Shown: positions 19,679 through 30,224, numbered from the stretch's first letter. The stretch: 64,000 nucleotides of DNA from Firmicutes bacterium FC7 (GCA_022760735.1 JAKELU010000008.1:30812-94811), one strand, 5' to 3'. The notes: generated by a model not told the origin, from the letters alone. Numbers and translations: made by a program.

Positions 19679-21446
19679 TGAACGATTAAGTAAATTAAGA
19701 GCTTTAATGGTGGAAAGGGGAATTACTGCCTATATTGAACCTACAGCAGATCCACATCAATCTGAATATGTGGCTGACCATTTTAAGAGCAGGGCATGGA
19801 TATCAGGGTTTACGGGTTCTGCAGGTACAGTAGTGGTAACTAAGGACGAAGCTATACTTTGGACAGATGGTAGATATTTTATTCAAGCTGAAAAGCAAAT
19901 AAAAGATAGTGATTTTAAATTATATAAGATGAATACACCCGGATTTCCAACATATATGGAATGGTTAAAAACTATATTAAAGGATGGAGATGCTTTAGGA
20001 TTTAATGGAAGGGTATTTGCTCAGTCATTAGTAGATGAGCTAAAAGAGCATTTAAAAGGGATAAAAATTAATCTAGTTGATGAATACGACTTAGTAGGTG
20101 AAATATGGGATGATAGACCAGAGTTGCCAGTTAGAAAGGTATTTTCACTAGAAGAGAAATATTCCGGAAAGGCAACTAAGGAAAAATTAGAAGAAGTTAG
20201 AGATGAAATGGCTAAAGAAAAGGCGGATTATTTCTTATTGGCTAGTTTGGATGATATAGCGTGGCTATACAATATAAGGGGAAATGATATTGATAACAAT
20301 CCTGTGGTTATTTCATATGCTCTAATTTCAAAGGATAATGCTTATTTGTTCGTTGATAAGAGGAAAATTGACTGGGAAGTAGAAAAATTCTTAAATGATA
20401 ACGGAGTACTTGTAAGAGAGCATAACGATGTTATAAAGTTCATAAAAGAAATAGATGAATCCTCAAAGGTAATCCTTCAAAAGGAGAAAATAAATAGGTG
20501 GCTATTTAAGGAAATTCCTGATACAGTAGTAGTTATCGATAAAATTAATATAACTACTAGATTAAAAGCTATAAAAAATAAAGTAGAGATAGAAAATCAG
20601 AAAAATGCGTATATTAGGGATTGTGTAGCTTTAGTGAAGTATTTCTATTGGATAGACCAAAATATAGGAAAGGTGCCATTGGATGAATTCTCTGCACAGG
20701 AAAAGTTGCTTGAATTCAGAGAAGAACAAGAAGGCTTCTTAGAGCCAAGCTTTGATACTATTTCAGCTTATGGTGAAAATGCAGCTATGATGCATTATTC
20801 TGCTAGTGCAAGTAAAAATGCTAAATTAGATGCAAAGGGTCTATATTTAGTTGATTCAGGTGGACAATATTTTCTTGGAACAACTGATATTACACGTACT
20901 ATAGCTTTAGGACCTATTACTGAGGAAGAAAAGAAAGACTTTACACTTACTTTAAAAGGACATATAAATCTAATTAGTTCGAGATTCTTATATGGTACAT
21001 CTGGTCATGTGCTTGATGTTTTAAGTAGATATCCATTATGGCAAGAGGGTATAGATTATAAATGTGGAACAGGTCATGGTGTAGGTTACTTATTAAATGT
21101 ACATGAAGGTCCACATAGGCTAGCAGCAGTTCCGAACAATGTAGTTTTAGAAAAAGGGATGATAATTACAATTGAGCCTGGTGTATATAAAGAAGGTAAA
21201 CATGGAATTAGAATAGAAAATGTTGTTGTTGTAGATGAAGATATAAAGACTGAATCAGGTCAATTTATGAGATTTGAAGTATTATCATATTGCCCAATAG
21301 ATTTAGACTGTATAGATGTAGATATGTTACTTCCTAAGGAAAGAGAATGGCTTAATAATTATCATAAAGAAGTATATAATAAGCTTTCACCATATTTAAA
21401 TGAAGAAGAAAGAGAATGGTTAAAGCGTGAAACAAGAAGTATATAG
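19668..21446 (+). CDS. Xaa-Pro aminopeptidase (M24B, aminopeptidase P)
   Basis: A 592-residue cytosolic peptidase of the long three-domain type (two creatinase-like N-terminal domains and an M24 catalytic domain from about 310). The five metal ligands are in place: D in L-V-D-S-G-G, D in T-T-D-I-T-R-T, H in G-H-G-V-G, E in I-E-P-G-V-Y and E in G-I-R-I-E-N-V-V. It removes an N-terminal residue preceding proline, useful to a peptide fermenter. GTG start behind AAGGAGG, overlapping the EutH gene. A terminator follows. Confidence 0.92.
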   Translation: MKINERLSKLRALMVERGITAYIEPTADPHQSEYVADHFKSRAWISGFTGSAGTVVVTKDEAILWTDGRYFIQAEKQIKDSDFKLYKMNTPGFPTYMEWLKTILKDGDALGFNGRVFAQSLVDELKEHLKGIKINLVDEYDLVGEIWDDRPELPVRKVFSLEEKYSGKATKEKLEEVRDEMAKEKADYFLLASLDDIAWLYNIRGNDIDNNPVVISYALISKDNAYLFVDKRKIDWEVEKFLNDNGVLVREHNDVIKFIKEIDESSKVILQKEKINRWLFKEIPDTVVVIDKINITTRLKAIKNKVEIENQKNAYIRDCVALVKYFYWIDQNIGKVPLDEFSAQEKLLEFREEQEGFLEPSFDTISAYGENAAMMHYSASASKNAKLDAKGLYLVDSGGQYFLGTTDITRTIALGPITEEEKKDFTLTLKGHINLISSRFLYGTSGHVLDVLSRYPLWQEGIDYKCGTGHGVGYLLNVHEGPHRLAAVPNNVVLEKGMIITIEPGVYKEGKHGIRIENVVVVDEDIKTESGQFMRFEVLSYCPIDLDCIDVDMLLPKEREWLNNYHKEVYNKLSPYLNEEEREWLKRETRSI

Positions 21447-21476
21447 AAAAAAGAAGGCAAATGCCTTCTTTTTTCT
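21446..21476 (+). terminator. Terminator of the aminopeptidase P gene
   Basis: AAAAAAGAAGGCA and TGCCTTCTTTTTT form a perfect stem starting at the stop codon, with a tight loop. Confidence 0.9.
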
Positions 21477-21558
21477 ATTATATTTTATGCTATACTAAAA
21501 CTAAGAGAATATTAATCATCTCATATAATAAAATCATAATTAGATAAAGGTGAATAAT

Positions 21559-23436
21559 GTGTTTAATATAGAAGAAGAATTAAAGAAGCTACCTGATTCT
21601 CCAGGTGTATATATAATGAAGGATAAGAATGATGAGATTATATATGTAGGAAAAGCGATATCATTGCGTAAAAGGGTTAGACAGTATTTTCAATCGTCTA
21701 AAAACCATCCCCCAAAGGTAAATGCCATGGTAAGGAATATTAGAGAATTTGAATATATAATGGTAGATAATGAAGTGGAGGCATTGGTTCTTGAATCTAA
21801 CCTTATTAAAAAGAACAGACCTAAATACAATATATTATTAAGGGATGATAAACAGTATCCATATATAAAGGTTACTTTAAATGAAAAATATCCTAGAGTT
21901 ATAAAAACTAGACAAATACTTAAGGATAAGGCAAAGTACTTTGGGCCATATCCAAGTGCAACTGCTGTTAATGATGCATTAGAGATTATTAGAAATATTT
22001 ATCCTATTAGGACATGTAAATTAAATTTAGAAAAGAATTTGAGTAACTTTAGACCATGCCTGAATTACTATATTGGAAGATGTCAGGCTCCATGTTTAGG
22101 CAACGTTGATGAAGAAAGATACTTGAAAATGATAGATGAAATAATACAATTTTTGAATAATAAGGACGATAAAATAGTAAAGATTATTGAGGGCAGGATG
22201 AAGGATGCTGCACAAAAATTAGATTTTGAAACAGCTGCTAGATATAGAGATCAGTTGAACTCGTTAAAGATATTACAGGAAAAGCAAAAAATAGTAACTG
22301 CCTCTAATCAAATGGACCAGGATATAATTGCAATGGCTAGAGGTGTGGAAGAAGTATGTGTCCAAATTTTCTTTGTAAGGGATGGGAAAATTGTAGGTAG
22401 AGAACATTTTATTCTTGAAGATACTTACAATGAAGAAAGAAAAGAGATACTGAGTTCATTTATAAAACAGTTTTATATTGGATCAGCCTATGTGCCTAAA
22501 GAGATTATTGTAGAGGAAGAAATAGATGATCAAGAAGCAATACAGAGATGGCTTGAAGGAAAAAGAGGTTCTAAGGTTCATATGATAACTCCTAAGAGAG
22601 GAGAAAAAGTAGAACTTATAGAAATGGTTAGAAAAAATGCTATGGATATGCTAAATCAATATGGTGACAGATATTTAAAGAAACAAAGAGAAGACATGAA
22701 GGCATTAGAGGAGATAAAACATATATTGGGCTTAGAGGATATACCAATGAGGATAGAAGCTTACGATATTTCAAATATTAGTGGTGTTGAATCAGTTGGT
22801 TCAATGGTGGTCTTTGAAAAAGGGCAGGCTAAAAAATCAGATTATAGAAGATTTAAAATAAGATCTGTAAAAACTCCAAATGACTATGCAAGCTTAGAAG
22901 AAGTACTAACTAGAAGATTTACAAGAGGATTAGAAGAGAAGGAACTATTAAAGAACAATGAGCTAGAAAAGAAAGGATTTTCAAGTTTTCCTGATCTAAT
23001 AATGATGGATGGAGGAAAAGGGCAAGTAAATATTGCTCAAAGGGTATTAGATAATTTAGGGATTGATATTCCGATTTGTGGATTAGTGAAGGATGATTTT
23101 CACAAGACAAGGGGTATTATATATAATAATATAGAATACCATTTAAAAGAAGATTCAAAAGGATTTAGATTGATTTATAAGATACAAGAAGAAGCCCATA
23201 GATTTGCGATTAGCTATCACAGAAGTTTAAGATCTAAGGCTTTGTTTAAATCGGAATTAGATGATATTAAAGGTATAGGTCAAAAGAGAAAAGTTTCTCT
23301 CATGAAACATTTTCAAAGTATTGAAAAAATAAAGAATGCAACAGTCGAAGAATTAGCAAAAGTAGAAGGTATGAACATCAAAGTTGCTGAAGAGTTATAT
23401 AATCATTTCCATAATAAGGAGGAAAAAAATGACTAA
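21559..23436 (+). CDS. uvrC: Excinuclease ABC subunit C
   Basis: A 625-residue dual-incision nuclease of nucleotide excision repair. The N-terminal GIY-YIG domain (G-V-Y-I-M and I-I-Y-V-G-K-A), a Cys-rich segment ([16 protein letters not shown]), a UVR motif ([11 protein letters not shown]), the RNase H-like domain ([17 protein letters not shown]) and C-terminal HhH repeats are all present. GTG at 21559 fits AAAGGTG (21546-21552). A GTG at 21550 is the alternative and overlaps that site. It is separate from uvrBA. The last 8 bases overlap the PspC gene. Confidence 0.95.
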   Translation: MFNIEEELKKLPDSPGVYIMKDKNDEIIYVGKAISLRKRVRQYFQSSKNHPPKVNAMVRNIREFEYIMVDNEVEALVLESNLIKKNRPKYNILLRDDKQYPYIKVTLNEKYPRVIKTRQILKDKAKYFGPYPSATAVNDALEIIRNIYPIRTCKLNLEKNLSNFRPCLNYYIGRCQAPCLGNVDEERYLKMIDEIIQFLNNKDDKIVKIIEGRMKDAAQKLDFETAARYRDQLNSLKILQEKQKIVTASNQMDQDIIAMARGVEEVCVQIFFVRDGKIVGREHFILEDTYNEERKEILSSFIKQFYIGSAYVPKEIIVEEEIDDQEAIQRWLEGKRGSKVHMITPKRGEKVELIEMVRKNAMDMLNQYGDRYLKKQREDMKALEEIKHILGLEDIPMRIEAYDISNISGVESVGSMVVFEKGQAKKSDYRRFKIRSVKTPNDYASLEEVLTRRFTRGLEEKELLKNNELEKKGFSSFPDLIMMDGGKGQVNIAQRVLDNLGIDIPICGLVKDDFHKTRGIIYNNIEYHLKEDSKGFRLIYKIQEEAHRFAISYHRSLRSKALFKSELDDIKGIGQKRKVSLMKHFQSIEKIKNATVEELAKVEGMNIKVAEELYNHFHNKEEKND

Positions 23437-23626
23437 AAAATTATATTTATCAAATACAGATAAGAAAATTGCAGGGGTTTGTGGTGGCATTGGCGAGTAC
23501 TTAGAAATTGATTCAACTCTTATAAGACTTGCCTGGGTATTTTTGTTGATACCAACTGCCTTTTTTGGCGGTATCATAGCATATTTTATTGCTGCTGCAA
23601 TAATACCAAAACAACCATGGGAGTAA
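23429..23626 (+). CDS. PspC domain membrane protein
   Basis: A 65-residue protein consisting of a single PspC domain: [22 protein letters not shown] followed by one or two hydrophobic helices ([12 protein letters not shown] to the end). Such small proteins sit in the membrane and are linked to envelope stress, though many clostridial copies have no known role. The ATG at 23429 has AAGGAGG at 23416-23422 and overlaps the uvrC stop, implying coupling with uvrC upstream and hprK downstream. Confidence 0.85.
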   Translation: MTKKLYLSNTDKKIAGVCGGIGEYLEIDSTLIRLAWVFLLIPTAFFGGIIAYFIAAAIIPKQPWE

Positions 23627-23630
23627 GAAA

Positions 23631-24569
23631 ATGCAATATATAACATTAGATCAATTAATAGAGGACTTAAATTTAGAAGTGATATATAAAGCCACCGATG
23701 CAATAAATGTAAAAATATACTCTGCTGAAATAAATAGACCAGGCTTACCTATAGTAGGCTATTTTGAGAAATTTGCACCTGAAAGATTACAGATAATTGG
23801 AAGTTCTGAATGGCATTATTATAATGAGTTGCCTGAGAGTCTGAGATATGATAGTTTAGATAAATTTTTAGCATATCCTATACCAGCACTTATTTTTTCA
23901 AGAAATTTAGAGATTTTTCCTGAGGTAATAGAGCTTGCCCAAAAACATGATAGAACAATATTAAGAGTGGATACACCTACATCAAAGCTTATTAATGACC
24001 TGATAAATCATATAAATTTTGCCATTGCACCCTCAACTACAATTCATGGTGTATTATTGGAGGTTTATGGGATAGGGGTGCTTATTACTGGAAAGTCAGG
24101 AGTTGGTAAATCTGAAACTGCTTTGGAATTGTTAATTAGGGGTCATAGATTAGTTTCAGACGATACAGTCGAAATTAAAAAGGTTGAGGATAGGTTAAGA
24201 GGAGAATCGCCCGATTTAACTAGGCATTTTATGGAAATAAGGGGGATTGGTATACTAGATATAGAACGTCTATATGGTGTAGGTGCTGTAAAACAGTTTG
24301 AATATATTGACCTTATTGTGGAGCTTGAACTATGGGATGAAAATAAATTTTATGATAGGATAGGGTTAGATGAAGAAACTGTTGAAATATTAGGTGTAAA
24401 GGTGCCAAAAGTCACTATTCCATTAAGGCCAGGCAGAAATATTGCGATGATTGTCGAAGTAGCAGCTAGAAATAATAGACAAAAGAAGCTAGGTTATAAT
24501 GCTGCTCATATCTTAAATGATAGAATTATGAAAGAAATTGAAAAAAGAAAAAATGCTTTAAAGAAGTAA
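23631..24569 (+). CDS. hprK: HPr kinase/phosphorylase
   Basis: A 312-residue bifunctional enzyme that adds or removes phosphate at Ser46 of HPr, controlling carbon catabolite repression through CcpA. The P-loop G-K-S-G-V-G-K-S-E (about 153-161) and the HprK signature around E-I-R-G-I-G-I-L-D (about 203-211) are present, with the C-terminal R-P-G-R-N segment. The target HPr is encoded in this window at 34188 with Ser46 intact. It starts 4 bases after the PspC gene, so the three genes from uvrC form one operon. A terminator follows. Confidence 0.96.
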   Translation: MQYITLDQLIEDLNLEVIYKATDAINVKIYSAEINRPGLPIVGYFEKFAPERLQIIGSSEWHYYNELPESLRYDSLDKFLAYPIPALIFSRNLEIFPEVIELAQKHDRTILRVDTPTSKLINDLINHINFAIAPSTTIHGVLLEVYGIGVLITGKSGVGKSETALELLIRGHRLVSDDTVEIKKVEDRLRGESPDLTRHFMEIRGIGILDIERLYGVGAVKQFEYIDLIVELELWDENKFYDRIGLDEETVEILGVKVPKVTIPLRPGRNIAMIVEVAARNNRQKKLGYNAAHILNDRIMKEIEKRKNALKK

Positions 24570-24578
24570 TAAATATTG

Positions 24579-24607
24579 AAAACTCCTATATTATAGGGGT
24601 TTTTTTT
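24579..24607 (+). terminator. Terminator of the uvrC-pspC-hprK operon
   Basis: An 11-bp stem (one G-T pair) around a three-base loop, followed by eight T residues. Confidence 0.9.
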
Positions 24608-24620
24608 CGTGTGATATTTA

Positions 24621-24652
24621 ACATTGACATTGAAGTCAATGTCTAATATACT
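24621..24652 (+). promoter_or_regulatory. nifJ promoter overlapped by a 22-bp palindrome
   Basis: ACATTGAC (24621-24628) and GTCAATGT (24635-24642) form a perfect 8-bp inverted repeat with a six-base centre. Inside it lies TTGACA (24624-24629), which is 17 bases from TATACT (24647-24652), a good sigma-A promoter. A dimeric regulator bound here would cover the -35 box. Cognate protein not identified. Confidence 0.65.
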
Positions 24653-24736
24653 AATATATGTTAAATACTTATACCAAATATATGTATTGTAATTTGTTTT
24701 TAACATTGTTATTTATATATCAAAGGAGGATTCCAA

Positions 24737-27700
24737 ATGGCAAAAGTTATGAAGACCATGGATGGTAATACTGCTGCAGCGTATGTCTCCTATGCATTCA
24801 CAGATGTTGCTGCAATCTACCCTATAACACCATCATCCACTATGGCTGAAATTGTAGACGAATGGTCTGCAAAAGGCAAGAAGAACGTATTTGGACAAAA
24901 AGTTTTAGTTACAGAAATGCAATCTGAAGCAGGTGCGGCAGGTGCTGTACACGGTTCATTACAAGCTGGTGCCCTTACTACTACATATACAGCATCACAA
25001 GGTTTATTATTAATGATCCCAAACATGTACAAGATTGCTGGAGAATTACTTCCAGGAGTATTCCATGTATCAGCTAGAGCCTTGGCTTCACATGCACTAA
25101 GCATTTTCGGTGACCACCAAGACGTTATGGCTGCTAGACAAACAGGTTTTGCTCTATTAGCATCAGGTTCAGTTCAAGAAGTTATGGATCTAGGTGGTAT
25201 TGCTCACTTATCAGCAATTAAGGGAAGAGTACCATTCTTACATTTCTTTGACGGATTTAGAACAAGTCACGAAATTCAAAAGATAGAAGTAATTGAATAC
25301 GAAGATTTTGCGAAATTATTGGATAAGGATGCAGTTAATGAATTTAGACAACGTGCATTAAATCCTAACAACCCAGTTACAAGAGGTACTGCTCAAAACC
25401 CTGATATTTATTTCCAAGGTGTTGAAGCTTCAAATCCATACTATGAAAACATCGTAGAAATAGTTAACGACTACATGAAGGAAATAACTAAGTTAACAGG
25501 TAGAGAGTATAAACCATTTAATTACTATGGACATCCAGAAGCTGAAAGAGTAATCGTTGCTATGGGTTCAGTAACTGAAACTATAGAAGAAACAATAGAT
25601 TACTTAATGGCAAAAGGAGAAAAAGTAGGGGTTATAAAGGTACACCTATATAGACCATTCTCAGCTAAGTACTTCTTCGATGTGTTCCCAAGCACAGTAA
25701 AGAAAATAGCTGTATTAGATAGAACAAAAGAAAAAGGTGCTATTGGAGAGCCATTATACCTTGACGTTGTAGATTTGTTCTATAATAAAGAAGAAAGACC
25801 TGTTATAGTAGGCGGAAGATATGGTTTAGGATCAAAAGATACTACTCCATCTCAAATATTAGCTGTTTATGAAAACTTAAAATTAGAAGAACCTAAACAT
25901 GGATTTACAATTGGTATTGTAGATGATGTTACATTCAAATCTCTTGAAATAAAAGAAACTATCAAGACAGAACCAGAAGGAACAATTAAATGCAAATTCT
26001 GGGGATTCGGTTCAGACGGTACTGTAGGAGCAAATAAACAAGCTATTAAGATTATCGGTGACGACACTGATATGTACGCTCAAGGTTATTTCTCATACGA
26101 CAGTAAAAAGTCAGGTGGAGTTACAATTTCTCACTTAAGATTCGGACATACTCCTATAAAATCAACTTATTTAATAACAGAGCCTGATTTCATCTCATGC
26201 TCAAAACAATCCTATGTATACCAATATGACTTGCTAAAAGGATTGAAGAAAGGTGGTACTTTCTTATTAAACTGCATCTGGAATGAAGCAGAATTAGATG
26301 CTAATTTACCAGCTAAAATGAAGAGATATATAGCTGAAAATGATATAAACTTCTATACAATCAATGCTACAAGAATTGCTAGTGAAATAGGTCTTGGCGG
26401 AAGAACTAACATGATAATGCAATCAGCATTCTTCAAGTTAGCTGAAGTATTGCCAATAGATGAAGCAGTAGCACACCTTAAGAAATCCATAGTTGATGCT
26501 TATGGTAAAAAAGGTGAAAAGATTGTTAATATGAACTATGAAGCAGTAGATAAAGGTATTGAATCATTAGTTAAGGTAAATGTTCCAGAATCATGGAAAA
26601 ACGCTGTTGATGAGGAAGCTGCAGATGATAATTTACCAGATTTCATTAAGAATGTAGTTGAACCAATTAATAGACAAGAGGGAGATGACCTTCCAGTAAG
26701 TACATTTGTTGGAAGAGAAGATGGAACTTTCCCTAATGGAACAACAGCATATGAAAAACGTGCTATAGCTGTAGACGTACCTCATTGGATTAAAGAAAAT
26801 TGTATCCAATGTAACCAATGTTCATATGTATGTCCACATGCTACTATTAGACCTATACTAGTAGATGCAGAAGAAAAGGCAAATGCACCTGAAACATTTG
26901 AAACAATTAAAGCAATTGGTAAAGGTTTAGAGGATTTAGAATATCGTATTCAAGTTTCTCCATTAGATTGTACAGGTTGTGGAAACTGTGCTGATGTATG
27001 TCCTGCTAAGGAAAAAGCATTAGTAATGACTCACTTTGAAGACGAATACGAAGAACAAGCTAAGAACTGGGAATATGCAATGACAGTTAAAGCTAAGGGA
27101 GACAGATTCGAACCTACTACCTTAAAGAATACTCAGTTCCAAGAACCACTTCTACAATTCTCAGGAGCTTGTGCTGGTTGTGGAGAAACACCATATGCTA
27201 AATTAATGACTCAATTATTTGGAGATAGAATGCTTATTGCTAATGCTACAGGTTGTTCATCAATCTGGGGAGCAAGTGCTCCAGCAACTCCATACTGCAC
27301 AAATCAAGAAGGTAAAGGTCCTGCTTGGGCTAACTCCTTATTTGAAGATAATGCAGAATATGGATATGGTATGGCAGTAGCTAATAGACAAGTAAGAGAA
27401 AAAATTGAGCTTGCAATGAAGGAATTCATTGAATTAGGCTTAGATTCAGAATTAAATCAATATTTCCAAGAATGGATTGAAGGAATGAATGATGCAAAAG
27501 CATCAAAAGCAGCTGCTGGTATGATTATTCCAAGATTAGGAACAGATACTGGCAATGCAAGAGGAAATGAAATATTAAAAGAAATCGAAGAGCTTAAGGA
27601 TTATCTAATCAAAAAATCAGTTTGGATTCTTGGTGGAGACGGTTGGGCTTACGATATAGGCTTTGGTGGATTAGACCATGTATTAGCATCTGGAGAAGAT

Positions 27701-28261
27701 ATTAACGTATTAGTATTTGATACAGAAGTATATTCAAATACTGGTGGTCAATCTTCAAAAGCAACACCTACTGCTGCTGTAGCTAAATTTGCTGCTGCTG
27801 GTAAGCAAGTAAGAAAGAAAGATTTAGGTATGATTGCTGCAACTTATGGTTATGTATATGTTGCTCAAGTAGCTATGGGTGCTAACATGAATCATACATT
27901 AAAAGCATTTAGAGAAGCAGAAAGCTACAATGGTCCTTCACTAATAATAGCTTATGCACCATGTATAAACCATGGAATTAAGTCAGGTATGGGTACAACT
28001 ATTAGACAAGAAAAGAGAGCTGTAGAAGCTGGATACTGGCATCTATATAGATTCGACCCAAGACTTGCTGATGAAGGAAAGAATCCATTTGTTCTTGACT
28101 CAAAAGAGCCAACAGCATCATTCCAAGACTTCATCAACTCAGAAGTAAGATATACTTCATTAAAACTTCAATTCCCAGAAGAAGCTGAAGTATTATTTGC
28201 AGAAGCAGAAAAGAATGCAAAATTAAGATATGAAACTTACAAGAGAATGGCAAGAGACTAA
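24737..28261 (+). CDS. nifJ: Pyruvate:ferredoxin (flavodoxin) oxidoreductase
   Basis: A 1174-residue single-chain enzyme converting pyruvate and CoA to acetyl-CoA, CO2 and reduced ferredoxin, the main pyruvate outlet in clostridial fermentation. N-terminal pyrimidine-binding domain (A-Y-P-I-T-P-S-S-T-M-A-E), gamma domain, and a bacterial ferredoxin domain with two 4Fe-4S motifs (C-I-Q-C-N-Q-C-x3-C-P near 690 and C-T-G-C-G-N-C-x3-C-P near 745). The C-terminal TPP domain has G-D-G-W-A-Y-D-I-G and a further cluster motif (C-A-G-C-G-E-T). The codons are richer in C-ending choices and favour a few codons, unlike neighbours, which fits very high expression. AAAGGAGG precedes the ATG. Confidence 0.97.
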   Translation: MAKVMKTMDGNTAAAYVSYAFTDVAAIYPITPSSTMAEIVDEWSAKGKKNVFGQKVLVTEMQSEAGAAGAVHGSLQAGALTTTYTASQGLLLMIPNMYKIAGELLPGVFHVSARALASHALSIFGDHQDVMAARQTGFALLASGSVQEVMDLGGIAHLSAIKGRVPFLHFFDGFRTSHEIQKIEVIEYEDFAKLLDKDAVNEFRQRALNPNNPVTRGTAQNPDIYFQGVEASNPYYENIVEIVNDYMKEITKLTGREYKPFNYYGHPEAERVIVAMGSVTETIEETIDYLMAKGEKVGVIKVHLYRPFSAKYFFDVFPSTVKKIAVLDRTKEKGAIGEPLYLDVVDLFYNKEERPVIVGGRYGLGSKDTTPSQILAVYENLKLEEPKHGFTIGIVDDVTFKSLEIKETIKTEPEGTIKCKFWGFGSDGTVGANKQAIKIIGDDTDMYAQGYFSYDSKKSGGVTISHLRFGHTPIKSTYLITEPDFISCSKQSYVYQYDLLKGLKKGGTFLLNCIWNEAELDANLPAKMKRYIAENDINFYTINATRIASEIGLGGRTNMIMQSAFFKLAEVLPIDEAVAHLKKSIVDAYGKKGEKIVNMNYEAVDKGIESLVKVNVPESWKNAVDEEAADDNLPDFIKNVVEPINRQEGDDLPVSTFVGREDGTFPNGTTAYEKRAIAVDVPHWIKENCIQCNQCSYVCPHATIRPILVDAEEKANAPETFETIKAIGKGLEDLEYRIQVSPLDCTGCGNCADVCPAKEKALVMTHFEDEYEEQAKNWEYAMTVKAKGDRFEPTTLKNTQFQEPLLQFSGACAGCGETPYAKLMTQLFGDRMLIANATGCSSIWGASAPATPYCTNQEGKGPAWANSLFEDNAEYGYGMAVANRQVREKIELAMKEFIELGLDSELNQYFQEWIEGMNDAKASKAAAGMIIPRLGTDTGNARGNEILKEIEELKDYLIKKSVWILGGDGWAYDIGFGGLDHVLASGEDINVLVFDTEVYSNTGGQSSKATPTAAVAKFAAAGKQVRKKDLGMIAATYGYVYVAQVAMGANMNHTLKAFREAESYNGPSLIIAYAPCINHGIKSGMGTTIRQEKRAVEAGYWHLYRFDPRLADEGKNPFVLDSKEPTASFQDFINSEVRYTSLKLQFPEEAEVLFAEAEKNAKLRYETYKRMARD

Positions 28262-28271
28262 TTAAAATACT

Positions 28272-28303
28272 AAGAGCTATCAGGAAACTGATAGCTCTTT
28301 ATT
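28272..28303 (+). terminator. Terminator of nifJ
   Basis: A perfect 12-bp stem (28272-28283 with 28288-28299) with a GAAA tetraloop and a short T-rich end. Confidence 0.85.
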
Positions 28304-28534
28304 ACTTTTGGAATAAATTAAAAGAGGCAAAATCAGCATTCTCTCCAGTACTAGTTGCTAAACTCATTATCTTCATTCACTATGAGTTATATTAATGTTA
28401 TTCAAATTTTCGCCTAATATAACTGTTAAATCAACTAAAACTGTAACATGTAAGAAGTTTTCAAATATTTATATGTATATGGTATAATTATTAGGTATAT
28501 CATATAATGATGCTAATATTATAGGGGTGAGGTT

Positions 28535-29446
28535 ATGGAAAAAAATCAACTGAAAGGTTTATTTATAGATAAAAGTATAGGTACAATATTATTTGATGAA
28601 CCAATGAAAAATCATACATCATTTAAAATTGGGGGCCCAGCTGATGTAATGATAATTCCTAGAAGTGAAGAGGAATTAATAAATGCTGTTAAAATATGTA
28701 GAGACAACGGTATTAATATGTACATAATGGGCAATGGATCTAATCTGCTTGTTAGAGATGGTGGAATTCGAGGAGTAGTAATAAAAGTAAATGAAGGAAT
28801 AAATAATATAAAGGTTGATGGAAATACTATAATAAGTCAGGCAGGTGCATTAATAACAGCTGTTAGTCGTATAGCCATGTCTAATTCATTAACTGGATTA
28901 GAGTTCGCCAATGGTATACCTGGTTCAATAGGTGGGGCTGTAACCATGAATGCTGGTGCCTACGGTGGTGAAATGAAGGATGTTATTAAGAAAGTTAGAG
29001 TACTTGATAGTGAAAATAATATAAAAGAACTTAGTAATGAGGAAATGAATTTTAGATACAGAGGAAGCCGCGTAGTAGATGAAAACTTAATTGTTTTATC
29101 TGCTGAATTTGAACTTAAACCTGGAAATTATGAGGAAATTCAAGCTGTTATGAAGGAACTTACACATAAGCGTACATCTAAACAACCTCTAGAATTACCT
29201 AGCGCGGGGAGCACTTTTAAAAGACCAGTAGGATATTTTGCTGGAAAATTAATAGATGATGCTGGATTACGAGGTTTAAGACATGGAGGAGCTCAAGTTT
29301 CTGAGAAACATTGTGGATTTATTGTTAATATTGACAATGCAACTTGTAAAGATGTATTAGAATTGATTGCAGTTGTTCAGAAAACTATTAAGGATAAATT
29401 TGCTGTTGAATTAGAAACGGAGATAAAGATTATTGGAGAGGATTAA
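28535..29446 (+). CDS. murB: UDP-N-acetylenolpyruvoylglucosamine reductase
   Basis: A 303-residue FAD enzyme that reduces UDP-GlcNAc-enolpyruvate to UDP-MurNAc, the second committed step of peptidoglycan synthesis. FAD-binding motifs G-N-G-S-N-L-L-V and G-I-P-G-S-I-G-G-A-V-T-M-N-A-G-A-Y-G-G are clear. The catalytic serine lies in S-A-G-S-T-F-K-R and the catalytic glutamate near E-T-E-I-K-I-I-G at the end, which is the type II layout. GGGGTGAGG precedes the ATG. First gene of the murB-PHP-rapZ-yvcK run, with a TATAAT at 28483-28488 upstream. Confidence 0.95.
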   Translation: MEKNQLKGLFIDKSIGTILFDEPMKNHTSFKIGGPADVMIIPRSEEELINAVKICRDNGINMYIMGNGSNLLVRDGGIRGVVIKVNEGINNIKVDGNTIISQAGALITAVSRIAMSNSLTGLEFANGIPGSIGGAVTMNAGAYGGEMKDVIKKVRVLDSENNIKELSNEEMNFRYRGSRVVDENLIVLSAEFELKPGNYEEIQAVMKELTHKRTSKQPLELPSAGSTFKRPVGYFAGKLIDDAGLRGLRHGGAQVSEKHCGFIVNIDNATCKDVLELIAVVQKTIKDKFAVELETEIKIIGED

Positions 29447-29449
29447 TTT

Positions 29450-30220
29450 ATGTTCAAGATCTTAGGTGATTATCATACACATACAATCTATAGCAGCGGA
29501 TTTAGGAAAGAAGGGACTCATGCTACAGGGACAATAGAAGATAATGCTAAGGCAGCTCTTAGTAAGGGTTTATCTACTATAGTTATAAGCGAGCATGGTC
29601 CTGGACATTATCTCTATGGAGTTAGAAAGAGTAATATAAAGAGAATGAGAGATGAGATAGATAGATTAAATGAAATCTTTGAGCCAAAGGGATTAAAGAT
29701 TTTGCTAGGAGTTGAATCCAACCTTGTAAGTATTGATGGCAAGTTGGATGTAGAAGAAGAATTCTTAAAATATACTGACTTACTTTTAATGGGTTACCAT
29801 TATGGAGCAACTCCCAAGTCCATAAGAGATTTATATGGCTTATATATACTTAATCCGATATCTAAGGTTGCTAAATTAGTTGAAGATAGAGCAATAGAAG
29901 TTAATACAAAGGCTTATCTTAAGGCATTGGATAATTACCAGATTGATATAATTACCCACCCTGGTTCTAAAGCCAAAATAGATATAGTAGAAGTAGCTAA
30001 AAAAGCAGCTAGATTAGGTACTGCTTTGGAAATAAGTTCAAAGCATAGCGAATTATCCGTTGAAAGTTTAAAAAAAATAAAGGATATAGACGTATTCTAT
30101 TATATAAATAGCGATGCTCATAGGCCTGAAGATGTGGGTAATCTAACAAACGGAATACAAAAGGCTAAGGAAGCTGATATAGACTTTAATAGAATAAAAA
30201 ACATACGAGAAATTAGGTGA
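29450..30220 (+). CDS. PHP domain phosphatase-like protein
   Basis: A 256-residue metal-dependent hydrolase of the PHP family. The motifs are H-T-H-T near the N-terminus, S-E-H-G-P-G, the ligand glutamate in L-L-G-V-E-S-N, D-I-I-T-H-P-G and a final N-S-D-A-H. It resembles YcdX/HisK-type phosphatases. Its substrate is unknown, and histidinol phosphate is unlikely because no his genes are near. It starts 3 bases after murB and is followed 4 bases later by rapZ, so it is part of the same transcript. Location suggests a cell-wall or nucleotide-linked function, but this is inference. Confidence 0.8.
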   Translation: MFKILGDYHTHTIYSSGFRKEGTHATGTIEDNAKAALSKGLSTIVISEHGPGHYLYGVRKSNIKRMRDEIDRLNEIFEPKGLKILLGVESNLVSIDGKLDVEEEFLKYTDLLLMGYHYGATPKSIRDLYGLYILNPISKVAKLVEDRAIEVNTKAYLKALDNYQIDIITHPGSKAKIDIVEVAKKAARLGTALEISSKHSELSVESLKKIKDIDVFYYINSDAHRPEDVGNLTNGIQKAKEADIDFNRIKNIREIR

Positions 30221-30224
30221 TATA

